A stretch of 64,000 nucleotides of DNA, taken from assembly GCA_032622095.1 (NCBI GenBank), contig CP136069.1:45670194-45734193 (forward strand). The letters are read 5' to 3'. Positions 28,301-43,300 of this stretch are shown here, one piece after another. Each line of letters opens with the position of its first letter. The stretch's first letter is position 1. This DNA comes from Siphonodentalium dalli (Eukaryota > Mollusca > Scaphopoda > Gadilida > Siphonodentaliidae). The notes under the pieces are model-generated. The model did not search any database. It was given only the letters and a program-made list of their open reading frames with translations, and had not been told where the DNA came from. The position numbers and the translations under genes are program-made.

Positions 28301-31300
28301 TTAGGAAAACCCATTTTAAACTTGAAAAACAGGGGGTTTCCTGTAGACATATATGTTTACAGATTGTTATCCGATACAAAAACCATTACTAGTATGTAAA
28401 ATGAATAATTGACATGAAAACTGGAGAGAACATTGCAGGTATTGCCTATCTTCAGAAAGTAGTTGATTCCCTGTATCATGATACACATGACATGATATGA
28501 TACGTGAACCATTTGAAAATCTATCACAATGTATCGTTAAAGCCCAATAATGATGTAAAATATGTGGCAAATGATAGGGAAAACACCACAAATTTCATAA
28601 AAGTCAGATGTACAGTTATTAAAGACATATGATGGACTTATTATTCTCCATTTCTATTTGATCACCCAACCAGAGTGTTTCACATCACTTTAAGAAGAGA
28701 TGCACAATTTGCTAAATCTTTAATTGGGGGTATATTTATAGATGGGGGGAGTCAGCCCTAAAAGGAACAATAGTGACCATAGGATTGATGTTTTTTTTAG
28801 TTTATCCTGGCATTGAGCTAAATGGATCAGATCAGTGCATTTATTACTGGTCAATTCCAGAAGCTCAGATTCAAGCACAATAATAGTTCCTTGACCAGCA
28901 TGTGCGTGTCTTACCTGATCCATATGAGGGCCCTGGGTTAATGAATCAAACTTCTTGTCCAGTTTGAAAAAGGCCACCTCTTGTTCCAACTGGTAATGTT
29001 TTTCATTGGCTCTACTCAACTCTAGCGACTTCTTCTTTAGCTGCAATAAAACAAATCCATAACATATCACATGTAATATTATGAGTTATCTCCGGCAACA
29101 GTGGGAGTATACAGAGATTTAATATATGGAGGTTGATTTTAACCCTTCCGTGCCTGAAGCTTCCTGAAATTTTGTGAAAAAACCCTGTGCCAATGCATTC
29201 TCTTATATATATGTGAGTTTCCCATAGGAAGCCTCGCATATGTAAGAGAATACATTGACCTAACAATATTGACCTTGACCTTGTAAGCTGGTGTATTCAC
29301 TTATATATGTGAGGCTCCCTATTAAGAGAATGCACTGGTTCACAAGGTCAATATTGTTAGGCCAATGTATTCACTTATATATGCAAGGCTCCCTATGGGA
29401 GACTTGCATATATAAGAGAATGCATTGGCACAGGGTTTTCACAAATTTCAGGAAGCTCCAGTCATGGAAGTGTTAAAGAGCATCCATCCTTTTGTTTCAC
29501 TAAAGCAGTAGATAATAAAGAGGGTTCTCAATTATGATCATTCGTATTCGTTTTGAACGTAAGACATTTTATTTTTTATTACTTGGTTTATGGAATTTTT
29601 TTTTTTAACTCAAAGGTAGAGGATGTGGGAGGAAAAAATAAATAAATATAAAATAGGTATAATGTTTTTAGGGGGGGGGGGGGAGGGTTTGCTGGAGTGA
29701 TCGTTGCTCCATTTTATCGACTGATTTCAATTCAGATAGTTTTCTTCCTAGTGGATTTACATACTAATACTACCAGTGGGTATGTACCGTATTCTCGCAG
29801 GTATAAGCCCATTTTCGGGCATAAGACCACCCCAGTATTTTCACTAGAAGTAAGTTTTCCGGGGTATAAGACCACCCCCTCCCTAGCCCTAATCATAACC
29901 CCTCCAAAACAGCTTAAACTCGGATATGGGACTTTGCAAACAAAAAATCGGGGTAAAACTGATGAAATAGATGAAAGCCGAGTATTGGGGAATATCCCAG
30001 GCTTCCAGATTAAGTAAAGGTAAATAGGCCTATAAGTTACTTTAAAAAAGTGATTTTTCAATTAAATGTGAATATTAAAATATTATAATAACACTTGTCT
30101 TGTTTTATTGCCCAACATTCCCATAACTCACGCCATAAATGACACTATTAAATTTTGTAAGCAGTGTGGGTAAATCCCGCATCTATAGTCTTTAGTAGTC
30201 TATAGTTTATATCAATGTTCAGACTTAATCCGATTAGGAAACTAATAAACCCGACGCTTTATTCGTGACCCGTTGTCCACATAGAGGATGTTACAATAGC
30301 CATTAATTGCATGTTTAACAAAAGCCAGTGAGTGTAATTATTTAACACTAACAGTACTGACAAAAGACAGTTATATTTCTGCTAAAAAAGCACGTGTTTT
30401 AATAAATAGAGTTATCGCTCCTAAACTGTTTATACTGTAAAACGTGAACAAAATGCAGGTTAAAAATGTTAATGTCAATAACCTTTATTTTGGTTATAGC
30501 GTTGACGTAGTTTGGAAGACATTGTTGTTCAATGACAAGTTCCCCTTCTGCTTCATTATTATACCCACTGTATGTTTACATAACCAGGAAGCCAGTTCTC
30601 TGTGTTTGGTTGGTTACATGAAGGAACATACCGACGTTGTCACTGAATGCCAAAAATATGTTTTTACAGTACTGTAGTTGGACAGACACCTGTGGCTTTG
30701 CACGCGCATAGCAGCGCATGGCTTTTGAACTTGAAGCTACATATATACGCCGTTAGCGACTCGGTTCTTTTGTGTTTGGTGTCTGTTAATGATTTGTTTC
30801 CCCGGGAACTTGGCGGGAAGTATAATTTAATAAACAAATAAGATTTTAAGATTCACTTTATTTTATTTTATTGAATATTCTCGAACATGCCTATGAATTA
30901 TACTTTTCCGTTTTGAATATAAATATTAAATTTCTCGAGTTCGTCAATCTTTTTTTCTGTCTACAAGCTGATATCAAATACTTACCACCGCTGAAATTGA
31001 ACAAAATTTGGGGTGGGCCTAAACTTTTCCGGGGTATAAGACCACCTATGCCTTTTCAAGCTATTTATTCCCTAGGCCCCCTGGTCTTATACCCACGAGA
31101 ATACGGTAGTGTAATGTATCATAATCATAGCCAGGCTGCACTATTGGATTGATATGTTGTTCATTTTATGCAAACTTAAACTTTTGATATAATTTATATA
31201 TATTTTTTTTGTATATCTGGATTAATATTCCCATTTCCAGGAATAAAAAAAAATATAATTAATTTTTTTTGTTGTTGACAAACAGCATTTTTTGGGGTAA

Positions 31301-34300
31301 GAAAATCCGTAAACCAAGTTATAAAAAATAAAATTCCTACAACTGATGGATGCTTTTGTTGATTTTCACATTGCATGTGCCATGATGATGATGATTGCAA
31401 GTATTTTTCTTTTATCTTTTGCCTGGAAAGCTGGGAAAATTAACTCCGGAAAGTTTGACTTAATTATTAAAGTCTTAATTGGTGTCAAATCGGATTGTGG
31501 ATCTTTAAGATTGGGCTATGAATAAATGAATTGGTTTGATCAAATGAGTTAGCACAGTGAATACAGGTCTGCAATCATGAAGTACTGAGCTCACCAAATC
31601 ATTCTTGGCATCCATGTCACGCTCTAAATCTCGAATCCGACCCATCTTCTCTTTATCCATACGTTTGAGAGACTCGGCTTGGTTCCCCTTCATGGAGCTA
31701 TCTTGTACTGATTTGTTATGCATATCCTCCAGTTTCTTCATATTAGACTCCCTTTCTTCCAGTTTCTGCTCAAGCTTCTGTACTTCGTCTGTAAATTAGA
31801 AAAAAATAGCGAAATATTCCAGGGTTCATACACATACCATATCCAGGGATGAAATACCATGACTTTTGCAGACTTAACTAGAGATGAGCCTGTCACAGGT
31901 GGAACTAAGGTATACACCCCGTATTCAACATGTTATTCCAATGAAGTAGCAATCTGGAGAATTCTAAGTCGAATAAAAAAATTCACAGGAAAATGTAAGA
32001 GTACAAGCTCAACAAAGGTCTGCATGTAGCGAAAACTCGAAAAGTTGAAAGAGGGGGATAACTCCACTAAAAAAGTCAGACAGATCTCATAATCGCAGGT
32101 GCACAGATTCCCTTGGTACTAGATATCTGCACACAGTGCCAAGTTAAAAAAAAAAATACAAAGAATGTAGGAATAAAAGCTCGGACAAAATTTGAGAAAA
32201 TTTTCTAAGTTGATAAAGGGGGATAACTCCACAAAAAAAAAAGTATGGCAGACCTCATAATCACAGGTGCATAGTTTCCCATGGTACTAAATATCTGTGC
32301 CAAGTTTTTTTTAAATTGACCAAAATATATAGCAATAAGAGCTCGGACAAAATTGTGTCCACGGAGGGACGGACGGCTAGACAGACGAGCTGATTCCAGT
32401 ATAACCCCACTCAACTCGTAACTGGGGTATAACAAGCTAAGGTGGGACTTCAAAATGAATGTAAGATGAATTATAAATAGCTAACTTCTCCTCACAACTT
32501 GGCCTCATTATTAGTTAAATTAGTCTGCTACCGACAGGAAGAAGTTATGGCAATCTCACACGACTTCCCCGTCAAGAAGTTTGTTAGACAGTGAAGCCCG
32601 CCTCCCCCAAGCCCACCCACCCTAAAAGTGATTTTTCCTATAGTGTTTTTGAAACGTGTCTCTTTGTGGTGTCATTCTTTTGGTATGCCCGTTATTTAGT
32701 AAAGGTGATTTTTTACTAAATAACGGGTATGTTAGAGTTACATTTCTTTGAAAAACTCAAAACATTGGGCGACAAATTTTCTCGACGGGGAAGTCGTATG
32801 ATATTGCCGAAGTTATAACCGGCACTCACAAAATACACTTTCGGTAAAAATATTGTCATTGCTAGCACTCGTAAAAGAGGAACCCTACTCTTTCCATCAA
32901 TGTATCACATTATAATAATCAATAAATTTGAAAAATTATCAAGGAAATATGGGTTGATACAAAAATCGGACTTGGCACTGAAAGAGTTAACTGACAATTC
33001 TTTTTAGAAACCCCGGGGTACAAGGTTACATTGGATACAAATTGAAAAACATATTGCCATAACTGATTTACAGCCCATGGGTATACAGGGTACACGCAGG
33101 TACACATGGTTATTTCTGTTTACATTACATGTCAATTGTTGCTACAGTAATGTCCTAAGTAATCGACCCCTTAACCACAGCAGAATTATGGGTAACTTTT
33201 CAGGATTTAGTCAGAAATATGGCTTGTTGCCATTCATTGGAAAGCTTTCCGATGAATGGCAACAAGCCATATTTCATACTAAATCCTGAAAAGTTACCCA
33301 TAATTCTGCTGTGGTAAAGGGGTCGATTAATTAGAGCATTACTGTACTTTGATACAAATTTAGTGCATTTGTGATTGCTGACCTTGAGAAAACCTTTCCT
33401 TTGCATTTTGCCGCTCAGATTCATCCACAGCTTGACTGTCGATGACCTCTATGGTCCTCAGATGGAAGATGAGGTACTGTCGGCAATGAGGTAACTCAGA
33501 AAGTGGGTTCTCTGACACTGACAATGATGTTAGGTCTGGAAGGGGTTTTAGTTTGGTCAGATCATTCAACTGAAACAAAACATAATAAAAGTTAAGTAAA
33601 AGTTAAGTAAAAGTAGTCAACAACCAAATATGGTATTATCTATATATATAATAAAAGGTCGCAGACCACATGTCCCCCGACTCGAGTGGTAAACTTCATG
33701 ATTGGATTTGTTTGTAGGATACTATTTGCAACAATGTTATACAGTATATAGATGTTGCAAACCACCGCAAAATTTCTTGGACAAAACAACCCGATGAACA
33801 AATGCATGCAAACACGAAAAAAATGATATTTTTGTATTAGCTATATAGATGTTGCAAATCACCAACATGTTAGGAACAATATCCCACAGTTTCAAATCTC
33901 TACATTTAAAACTGTAGGAGGAGTTGATTACACCATGAAGGTACCCAATCTCGGACGCACGGACGCACGGACGGACGCACGCACGGACGGACGGACGAGG
34001 GTCATTTCTATAGTCCTTCGACGGAAACGTCGGGGGACAAAAACCAAGTGTTTGTCTGTGTGTTTGTGTGTGTGAGTGTATCTGTGTGTTTGATTTTGGT
34101 GCGTTTAATAATATATCACCCTGAGATTTAACGCGTTTCCCAAAGGTTATCAAGGCAATATTTTTACTGATATATTGCGTACAAGACGATATAAGACAAA
34201 TGTGATTTCAGCTGCATCTGTGCCAAAGCTAAATTCTGGACAAACTCCGTGCACCATTTGCTTGCTCTCTTTATATCGTTATCAGCAGTGACAATATTTT

Positions 34301-37300
34301 CCTGCAATCATGTTTGTCACCAGTAATTTTTTACCTCAGATGACTTAACCCTTTACCCAACAGAACGGCCCTGTGCCAATGCATTCTCTTATATATGCGA
34401 GTCGACCATAGGTCGCCTCGCATATATAAGAGAATGCATTGGCTTAACACATTAAAAATTATAAAATTGTTAAAGAATGTAAGAAAAAATGGTAAAAAGT
34501 GTTAAAAAAAGATTTTTTTTAGGCCAATGCATTCTCTTATATATGCGAGGCGACCTATGGTCGACTCGCATATATAAGAGAATGCATTGGCACATGGCAT
34601 AACTGTAACTATCACAATGTGGTCAAGGAGCCGGTTCCAATGATATCCATATTTGTATGGTTCTATTGAGACAGACCGAAGATATTTTAGGCTGTTGAAG
34701 CTTTATTTGGCCGGTTGTGGCCGGTTTGTTGGGTAAAGGGTTAAAGTCACAAATTAACATTGTTTTTAGTTACTTTTTCCCTTCTTTTCAGTTTCTATAT
34801 CCCCTAATTTGCAGAAGATAAAATGCATAATCGAGGTGACTAATGGGTGAACATCACCAACTTCAAATGGGGAACTTCAATCTGATCCTTAGGATCCTTA
34901 GGATAGCGTCACTAAATCCTCCCTCTGGGAACCTCATTCTGCAAATGTCAGACACACTAAATTCAGGTTTGCTTAAAGGGGGACAAATAAATTGCATGAT
35001 CAATAAAGAGCATTTATTATCAGCTAAGAAGATATGTGGGGAAACTTGGTGCACAAATATAGGTAACATGACACAGGAAATGTCACAGGATAGGTGCCAT
35101 TGACCTCATAAGACTTAACCCTTTACCCAACAGAAGGGCCCTGTGCCAATGCATTCTCTTATATATGCGAGTCGACCATAGGTCGCCTCGCATATATAAG
35201 AGAATGCATTGGCTTAACACATTAAAAATTATAAAATTGTTAAAGAATGTAAGAAAAAATGGTAAAAAGTGTTAAAAAGAGATTTTTTTTTAGGCCAATG
35301 CATTCTCTTATATATGCGACGCGACCTATGGTCGACTCGCATATATAAGAGAATGCATTGGCACAGGGCATAACTGTAACTATCACAGTGTGGTCAAGGA
35401 GCCGGTTCCAATGATATCCATATTTGTATGGTTCTATTGAGACAGACCGAAGATATTTTAGGCCGTTGAAGCTTTATTTGGCCGGTTTTGGCCGGTTTGT
35501 TGGGTAAAGGGTTAAAGGGGCACTAATAATTAGCAATAAAGAGTGTTTATTATCAGCTGAATATAGAGTGTCATGCAATAGGCACTGTTTACCTCAGGTG
35601 ACTAATAATTATTTTAAATTACTTGAAGGGGCGGGGCAATAGTAGTAATAATTTACTAATTCTTCACATGATTGTCAAGCATGTCATCAGGGGTGCCGGA
35701 AGAGGGGGGGGCAGAGGGGGCAGCTGACCCCCCTGCCCTTGACCAAGGGGGGCGAGCGGGGGCAGGACTTGCCCTTTTTCTGGAGACAGAAAATGCTTTT
35801 TGTGTGTTTAATCTCATGTTTTTATAGCAAAATGTGACTTTTTTGGTCCAAATACCACCAATTTCACAAGGAATATTAATTTTTTGTCAATTTTATCACA
35901 AAACGGCCATAAAAACCGACAAATACCTTTAAAATAGGGATTTTGCCACAATGAATTTATGGTTATTTTCCCGAGTTTGCGGAGAAAATGCCCTTTTTTG
36001 CGGAAAAGTGCCCTTTTTGTAGGCTCTGCCCCCCTGTCCTTGGATGCTTCCGGCGCCCCTGCATGTCATGTTTGTCACCCATCAATTTTGACGGGCAATC
36101 CCCTAGTAAAAGTATAATACTTCAATTTTAACTGGACAGCGACATTGTATTTTGTGGTATGCAAAATCAATAAATGAGCATGGATATTGAATGAATGATA
36201 ATATATTGTCAATATTTATCAATGTGAAACTTTGATAAAATATGAGCACATGTTCTGCTTCGACTCTGGACATCGCAGGATTTTATGAAATAAGGCGCTG
36301 AATCTCGACATCTACCTATCACACAATTTCAATACATTAACGAACAAGCCTTGAAATAGTGTGTCTGTCATTTGCAGAATGAGGTTCCCAGCGGGTGAAT
36401 TTAGTGATGCTACCCCGCATAGCGGGCTAGCATCACCAAATTCACCCTCTGGGAACCTCATTCTGCTGAGGTGTAAGCAGAATGAGGTCCCCAGAGGGTG
36501 AATTTGGTGATGCTAGCCCACTATGCGGGGTAGCATCACTAAATTCACCCTCTGGGGACCTCATTCTGCAAATGACAGGCACACTATTTCAAGGCTTGTT
36601 AACGAACACATAGTCCACCAGCCAAATAGCAACGACCAGATACAAGATATTGTTCCCATGCTGCCTGAGTGAGGTATTCATAAGACGGCATGGTACCAAG
36701 AACTTGTATAAATATTACCATTTTAAGAATATTGGGTATCATTTTCCTAAGAAGGCGGAACGACCAAAAAACCTTATAGCTTACTGTCGTCTCCGTTTCC
36801 AACTGATATAGCATGCCTCCAAATCTCTGATAAGATACAGCAACAATTTTTAACTCAACTATACCGTGTCTCAATATGTTATGTCTTATGTATCTGCATG
36901 TATTGTCTTTGTGTTGGAATAAAGTATGTTTAAAAAAAAAAAAACAGAAAAAAAGTTGAATTTTTGTAGAGCATTATCAGTGGTTCATTAGATCTAAACA
37001 CTCCTCACATATTCAAACAGAATTTGCTGGAATAATGTGTTCCTACTTGAGTTTTTACTTAACCACATATGGCACAAACTCAGTCTCTTGAATAGGGTGT
37101 TGCTAATCTATCTGATTTCTGTTAATCTTGATTCAAACAAGTGCACCGCTAGGCGGAGGTAACGCCCCCGACTGTACAATCAGAGAAACTTTCTGGTTAA
37201 GCGCTATAAAAATGCCACATGTTGTTCTATATTAGCTTCAAATTTGGTCTGGTGCCACAAAAATAGAAGGAAAACTGATTTTTCTAAAAAAAAACTGAAT

Positions 37301-40300
37301 TTTTTAAGTCGAAAAAGTGTCATAACTCTCACAGAAATTATCCGATTGAACCGAAATTTTACCTTGACCTGTATTGCGATATTGGTAATACACAAAAAAA
37401 CGGGTTTTGCAAATAAACAATCCAAAATCTGGAAACCAAAAAAAGTAGCAGAAAACCTGAATTTTCTAAGTCCAAAAAGGGGCGTAACTCTGGAAAAAAT
37501 GGGCGGACGAAACCACGGCTATGGGGAAATCTTGTCCCCCCGGCTGGTCTATTGGCATACCAAAGATCAACCGAACTGAATTAGCGAAACCAAAGTTATG
37601 AGTTGAAACATTCGTATGCCACAGAAAACTGAATTTTCTAAGTCCAAAAAGGGGCGTAACTCTGGAAAAAATGGGTGGACGAAACCGCAGTTATGGGGAA
37701 ATCTTGTCCCCCCGGCTGGTCTATTAGCATACCAAAGATCAACTGAATTGAGTTAGCGAAACCAAAGTTATGAGTTGAAATGTTCGTACGGACGGACGGA
37801 CGGACGGAAGGACGGACGGAAGGACGGAAGGACGGAGGGCTCCACTATATACCCCCAAATCTCCATCGGAGATCGGGGGCATAATAACAGGTTGCACAAC
37901 AGGTGCTGGCATAACACCGCGATGGCGATTTAAAAAATGGACAAGCCAGTATACAAATTCTAAGCTAAATATTATCATTTCCAAACAGACAAAGAAGAAA
38001 AAGAAGGATAACTCTAGAATGGAGAATGCAAACAACATCAATGGACACTCTCGATGGCGACACCATCAGTTTTGCTGAATTATTTATGAATAATACTCAC
38101 CGAATTGAGGTTATTTTTAGACAAATGCAGAGTTCTGAGTGATCGAAGCTTCTTTCCGACCCAGATCGGTATATGTTCGATGTGGTTCCCTGACAAATTG
38201 AGGATTTGTAAAGAAAACAGATTTTCTATTCCTTCTATCCTTGATATTTTGTTGTATGATAAATTCAATTCTCTTAGCTTTGTGAGTCGATCTATCTTCT
38301 CCATTTTTTCTATCATGTTGCAACTGAGGTTGAGAGATTGTAATTTCGTTAACTTTTCCATATTTTCAATATACTGAAAAGATAAAAGACAAGAAATTAA
38401 CAAAAATAATAATAAATGCAATATGCAGTGTCTGTATGTTTGTCCTGAGGTTTCCGGGTGGAAGAATATTCAGATTCTTATTGTAAATATTTTCATCCTG
38501 CAATATTGTTTTACTTATCATGATAGCCAAGTGACAATAGTTTTCCCAAACCAACAGTAATGACTCATATAAAAAATTCATAAATATTCATATAATGTAA
38601 AAATGCTATAAAAACCAAAAATTTACAATTTACATTTAAATTCAGGAATCCAAAGTTCTACAACTTATTCCAAGGACTGTCATAAAAGCCAACCAGATAT
38701 TTGCATATTGGGAACATTTTTCCAGCCCTAATGACTTGGTGCACACTATTTTTCTGTTTTCAACCCTCTCTATAATAATTGGATTCTCCCATTCAGTTAT
38801 AAAGTATACATTGGAATGATCTACTATTCATCGGAGGGGTGTTCAGAAAATAGAAGCAGATGGCAGATAATACAAGTGCAGAGGGAGTACTATTTATTGG
38901 AGGGAAATGTTCAGATAATAAGATCCCTATGCGAACTATTCGTCAATGAGTGGGCTAGCATCACAAAATTCACCCTCTGGGGGACCTCATTCTGCTTAGG
39001 CCTCATCTGCTATGGGAGACACACATATAGACTCAGATAGAAGTTTCCAAATGGTGAATATTGTGATGGACACACATTGTGTGAATTTAGTGATGCCAGC
39101 CCACTGTGCTGGGTAGCGTCACTAAATTCACCCTCTGGGGACCTCATTCTGCAAATAACAGGCACACTAAACTCAGGCTTGGTATTTAGTAAATAATGGA
39201 TTAAACACAATTTAAATTATCAAGAAACAATTTAAATTTATAAGAGTTATAATTTTGTTTTTATCATTTATTCATTTTTTTTTACAGTTTACATCAAATA
39301 CATACATATAATATCTTGGAACATAATACAATATCTGAAATAAGAATTTTGTTTATTTTATGTATGTTTCTCCCCCCCCCCCCCCCAAATACCATTTTAT
39401 ATTAAATACTATGTTGGAATATTCATCACTTTTACAGTACGACTGTGCATGGTTATTTCCAAGAGAAGGTGTGTGGGTTGTAGAGGTATCATGTGATTGG
39501 TATCAAATGTTTTTTTTTTAGATAAATAAGTCATTTAAATGGGACAATAAACAGAGGTATACAAAGATATCATAGTTGTTGTCATTCTTCAGATTGGAAC
39601 CTCGATTACATCTTTAAAGATGAATTCAGGGTTCCATAACTCCAGTTACAACAACAACAACAACTTGCAACTCTTTTCGCTTCATGGAAAACATATTGAA
39701 AACCAAATGTGACATATATGCTGCACGTAGTTACAAACACAAAAGAAAAATCATTTTGTTTTTTAACTTCACAAAATAGCTATCGCTGTCCCATAACGTT
39801 TTGTCAGTACATGTACAGTAATGCCCTAAATAATCAACTCCTTAACCACATCAGAATTATGGGTAACTTTTCAGGATTTAGTCGGAAATATGGCTTGTTG
39901 CCATTCATCGGAAAGCTCTCACTGAGAGCTTTCCGACGAATTGCAACAAGCCATATTTCCGACAAAATCCTGAAAAGTTACCCATAATTCTGCTATGGTT
40001 AAGGAGTCGATTATTTAGGGCATTACTGTATATGAAATAATTTTATAAAAAAATTCAATATGAAACAAATTAGTGTCTTTCAGGTGGCATTTCTTGTTTC
40101 AAATGTGTTATTTTATACATTAGTATCTGAATAAAAATCAAAGATAAATTGTAACAATTGGCCTGGAACTAAATATATCAGGGAGTACACAGAAATAAAG
40201 GGTCAATTGAAGAATAGATGTACATGTAAACGTACTCTTATTTAAATCATCCATTGATGTCAAAGGTTTAACTCAGCCAGTTATGGGCAATAGAAAAGCG

Positions 40301-43300
40301 ATCACATTCCAACTACAATTCAAAGTACTCAATAGCCAAATCAAGTTCAATTGAGTTTAGCAATACCTGATTCAATAATCATAAGAGCTTTATCAGTGAA
40401 GTAAATCATACACCAGGAACAAACACAAACATACCAAAGTGGGGACATAAAAGGAGCATGCCATGTGCAAGATTGTATAGGAATTATTATAGTTAGGCAC
40501 TTCAATGTAAACTCTCCGATTCGTAAGCCATATTCTACTTGATTTGTACTGGGTCAAACATTTACTTTAAAGTGACTTGTAATGATCAACTCTTTTATGT
40601 GCTGCTCACTTCTACATGTAATGCCCTAAATAATCGACTCCTTACCCACAGCAGAATTATGGGTAACTTTTCAGGATTTAGAAAGGAAATATGGCTTGTT
40701 ACCATTCATCGGAAAGCTCTCACTGAGGCAACAAGCCATATTTCCGACTAAATCCTGAAAAATTACCCATAATTCTGCTGCAGTTAAGGAGTCGATTATT
40801 TAGGGCATACATGTAGTTTGCCTGGTTTGTGCTTAGGTAACCCATAGGTTACACCAACTGTTATAATCAGTACAACTGGCATTATTAACTACAGATGGAC
40901 AACTCATTGAACTAATGTTATGATTTTGAATGACTCATTTCGGGACTAGATTGGGCAATAATTAAGGGAATAATCAGTTATCGCGAGTACTACATTAAAC
41001 TTTGGCGCGAACTATTTTTCGTTCATGGCATTTCATTTTAGGTAACCGTCGTTTGCCCCAAATGTGCAGGCCTGTTAGTCCTCAACTGCTATGGGAGACC
41101 TAGGATCAGATAGAATTTCTACAGTTGAAGTTGGTGATCTTCACCCATTAGTCACCTCGATTATGCAATTTATCTTCTGCAAATTAGGGGATAGAGAAAC
41201 TTCCCAGAAGGGAAAAATTAACTACAAGCAATGTTAATTGGAGACTATAGATACTTTGCAGAAGACGAGGCCTAAGCAGAATGAGGTCCCCAGAGGGTGA
41301 ATTTAGTGATGCTAGCCGGCTGTGACCTCATTCTGCAAATGACAAACACACTATTTACAGACTTGGTAATTTCTCCCTATTGTTACGTTCATAGTGTTGA
41401 AATTGGCTACTAATAAATGAAATACTTATATAAGGACTAAACATGTAGATATATAAGTAAAAAAAATGAGAAACAAAGCTTCAGGAAGAATGGAAAGATC
41501 AATGTTTTACTTTAACATGTAATAATAAAGAGCGTTTGCTGATAATTAATGCTTTATAGGGTAAACATAAATGAATGGTCATCTAACATATGTGTACTGG
41601 TAATTGTACGACATAAAACTTTATGGCTTCCGAATTCCATTTAAGACATAAAAATTCACCATATTCGTAATTTAGGCGTTTGTCAACCTATTTTAATACT
41701 AAGAAAGCAATAAAAGAAAGAGGTTTTACATGAAGTTACACCTTGGGTGCTGGGATACTTCATGGTGTCAACAGAAACATGGGCAGGTCAGAAACCAAAT
41801 TGAAAAAGATATATGAGCGGATGGACAAAAATTCAACATTTTCAGAAGAATAAAGAGTGATAACTCTTGAACATAAAATGTGAACAAAATAACTGAGTGC
41901 TCGTTTGAAAGCCCTCCTAATGCCAAACCTCCAAACACAATATCAACAGAACCCAATAATAACCCATGAGCGGACGGGTGGAAATAAAATATTTTCAGAT
42001 AAACAAAGACAGATAACTGTTGAATGGAACATGTGAACAATGTCAATGCACACTATTTTGCAAGCCCTCCTGATGCCAAACCTGTATATCAAATTTAATA
42101 GAGTCGGTAACCCATGGTTGAGATATATGAGCGGACGGACGGATGGACAGAAGAGCGGATGGATGCATGTAATCCAGTATACCCCCATATTTTTGATGGG
42201 GGTATAACTATACATGTGGGCATGAAGATTGTGAGTCGCTTTGATTCTTTGATTCATGAATGGATTGTGCCATTTCAGAGATTATTGTACCTATTTTTGG
42301 AAAGAGTCCTGGGTCCTTTCAATTTTGGGAAAATTGGGCTATTGATGATCCTTATAATAGGGAATATATCATGTAGAGAATACAGGAATAAGCATTTTCA
42401 TTGTGAGGCTCAGTGTAATCAACAATTTAACCCTTTCGTGACTGGAGCTTCCTGAAATTTTGTGAAAACCCTGTGCCAATGCATTCTCTTATATATGCGA
42501 GTCTCCCACAGGGAGCCTGGCATATATAAGAGAATACATTGGCCTAACAATATATACCTTGACCTTGTAAACCAGTGCATTCTACTGTACAGTGTATATG
42601 CGAGGCTCCCTATGGGAGACTCGTATAGATAAGAGAAAGCACTGGCACAGGGTCTTTAATGCTGCACCAGCGCAGCTCCTGTCATGAAAGGGTTTTAATT
42701 ATATTACTTAGATTATTTATTCCTATTTATACAAATGGAGTGCGAGGTCTTAATCTTGGTCTATTCCTATTTAGCTGAAAATTCAACTACTTTAAAACTC
42801 ATTGTATGATTGGCAAAATAATATGAATATAAAACGACCATTCTAGGCATTTTATATCAGATTTCTATGATCGGAAATATTCAATAAGTGATAGTATGAG
42901 ATTCAAATTTGAAAAAGAAGAATGTTCAAGTAATATAGTCTCAAAACCACGGATTTCACACAAGATAATGGTTTGAAAAGTTAAATTTTAGAATAGTATA
43001 AACCAAGGGACCAGCTTAGAGATATAAAATTAGGAGAAGTCACTTCTCCCTATTCAAATATTAAGGAGAAGCAGACTGTTTAATATGATGATTAAATCGT
43101 GATAGCTGTACAGTAATGCCCTAATTAATCGACTTCTTAACCACAGCAGAATTATGGGTAACTTTTCAGGATTTAGTCGGAAATATGGCTTGTTGCCATA
43201 ATTCTGCTGTGGTTAAGAAGTCAATTAATTAGGGCATTACTGTTGTTCAATTTATACCCTACATCACCTTTCTGTGACTGAATAAGTATTAAGTCACACA

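Noticed and set aside
29697-30061. 106- and 109-codon frames on opposite strands
   Set aside because: They overlap each other in the repeats of the CCGTATTCTCG-ended element and show no domain on either strand.
33737-34153. 138-codon minus-strand frame
   Set aside because: It is made of the GGAC/GGACGCAC repeat and a GT microsatellite, with no domain.
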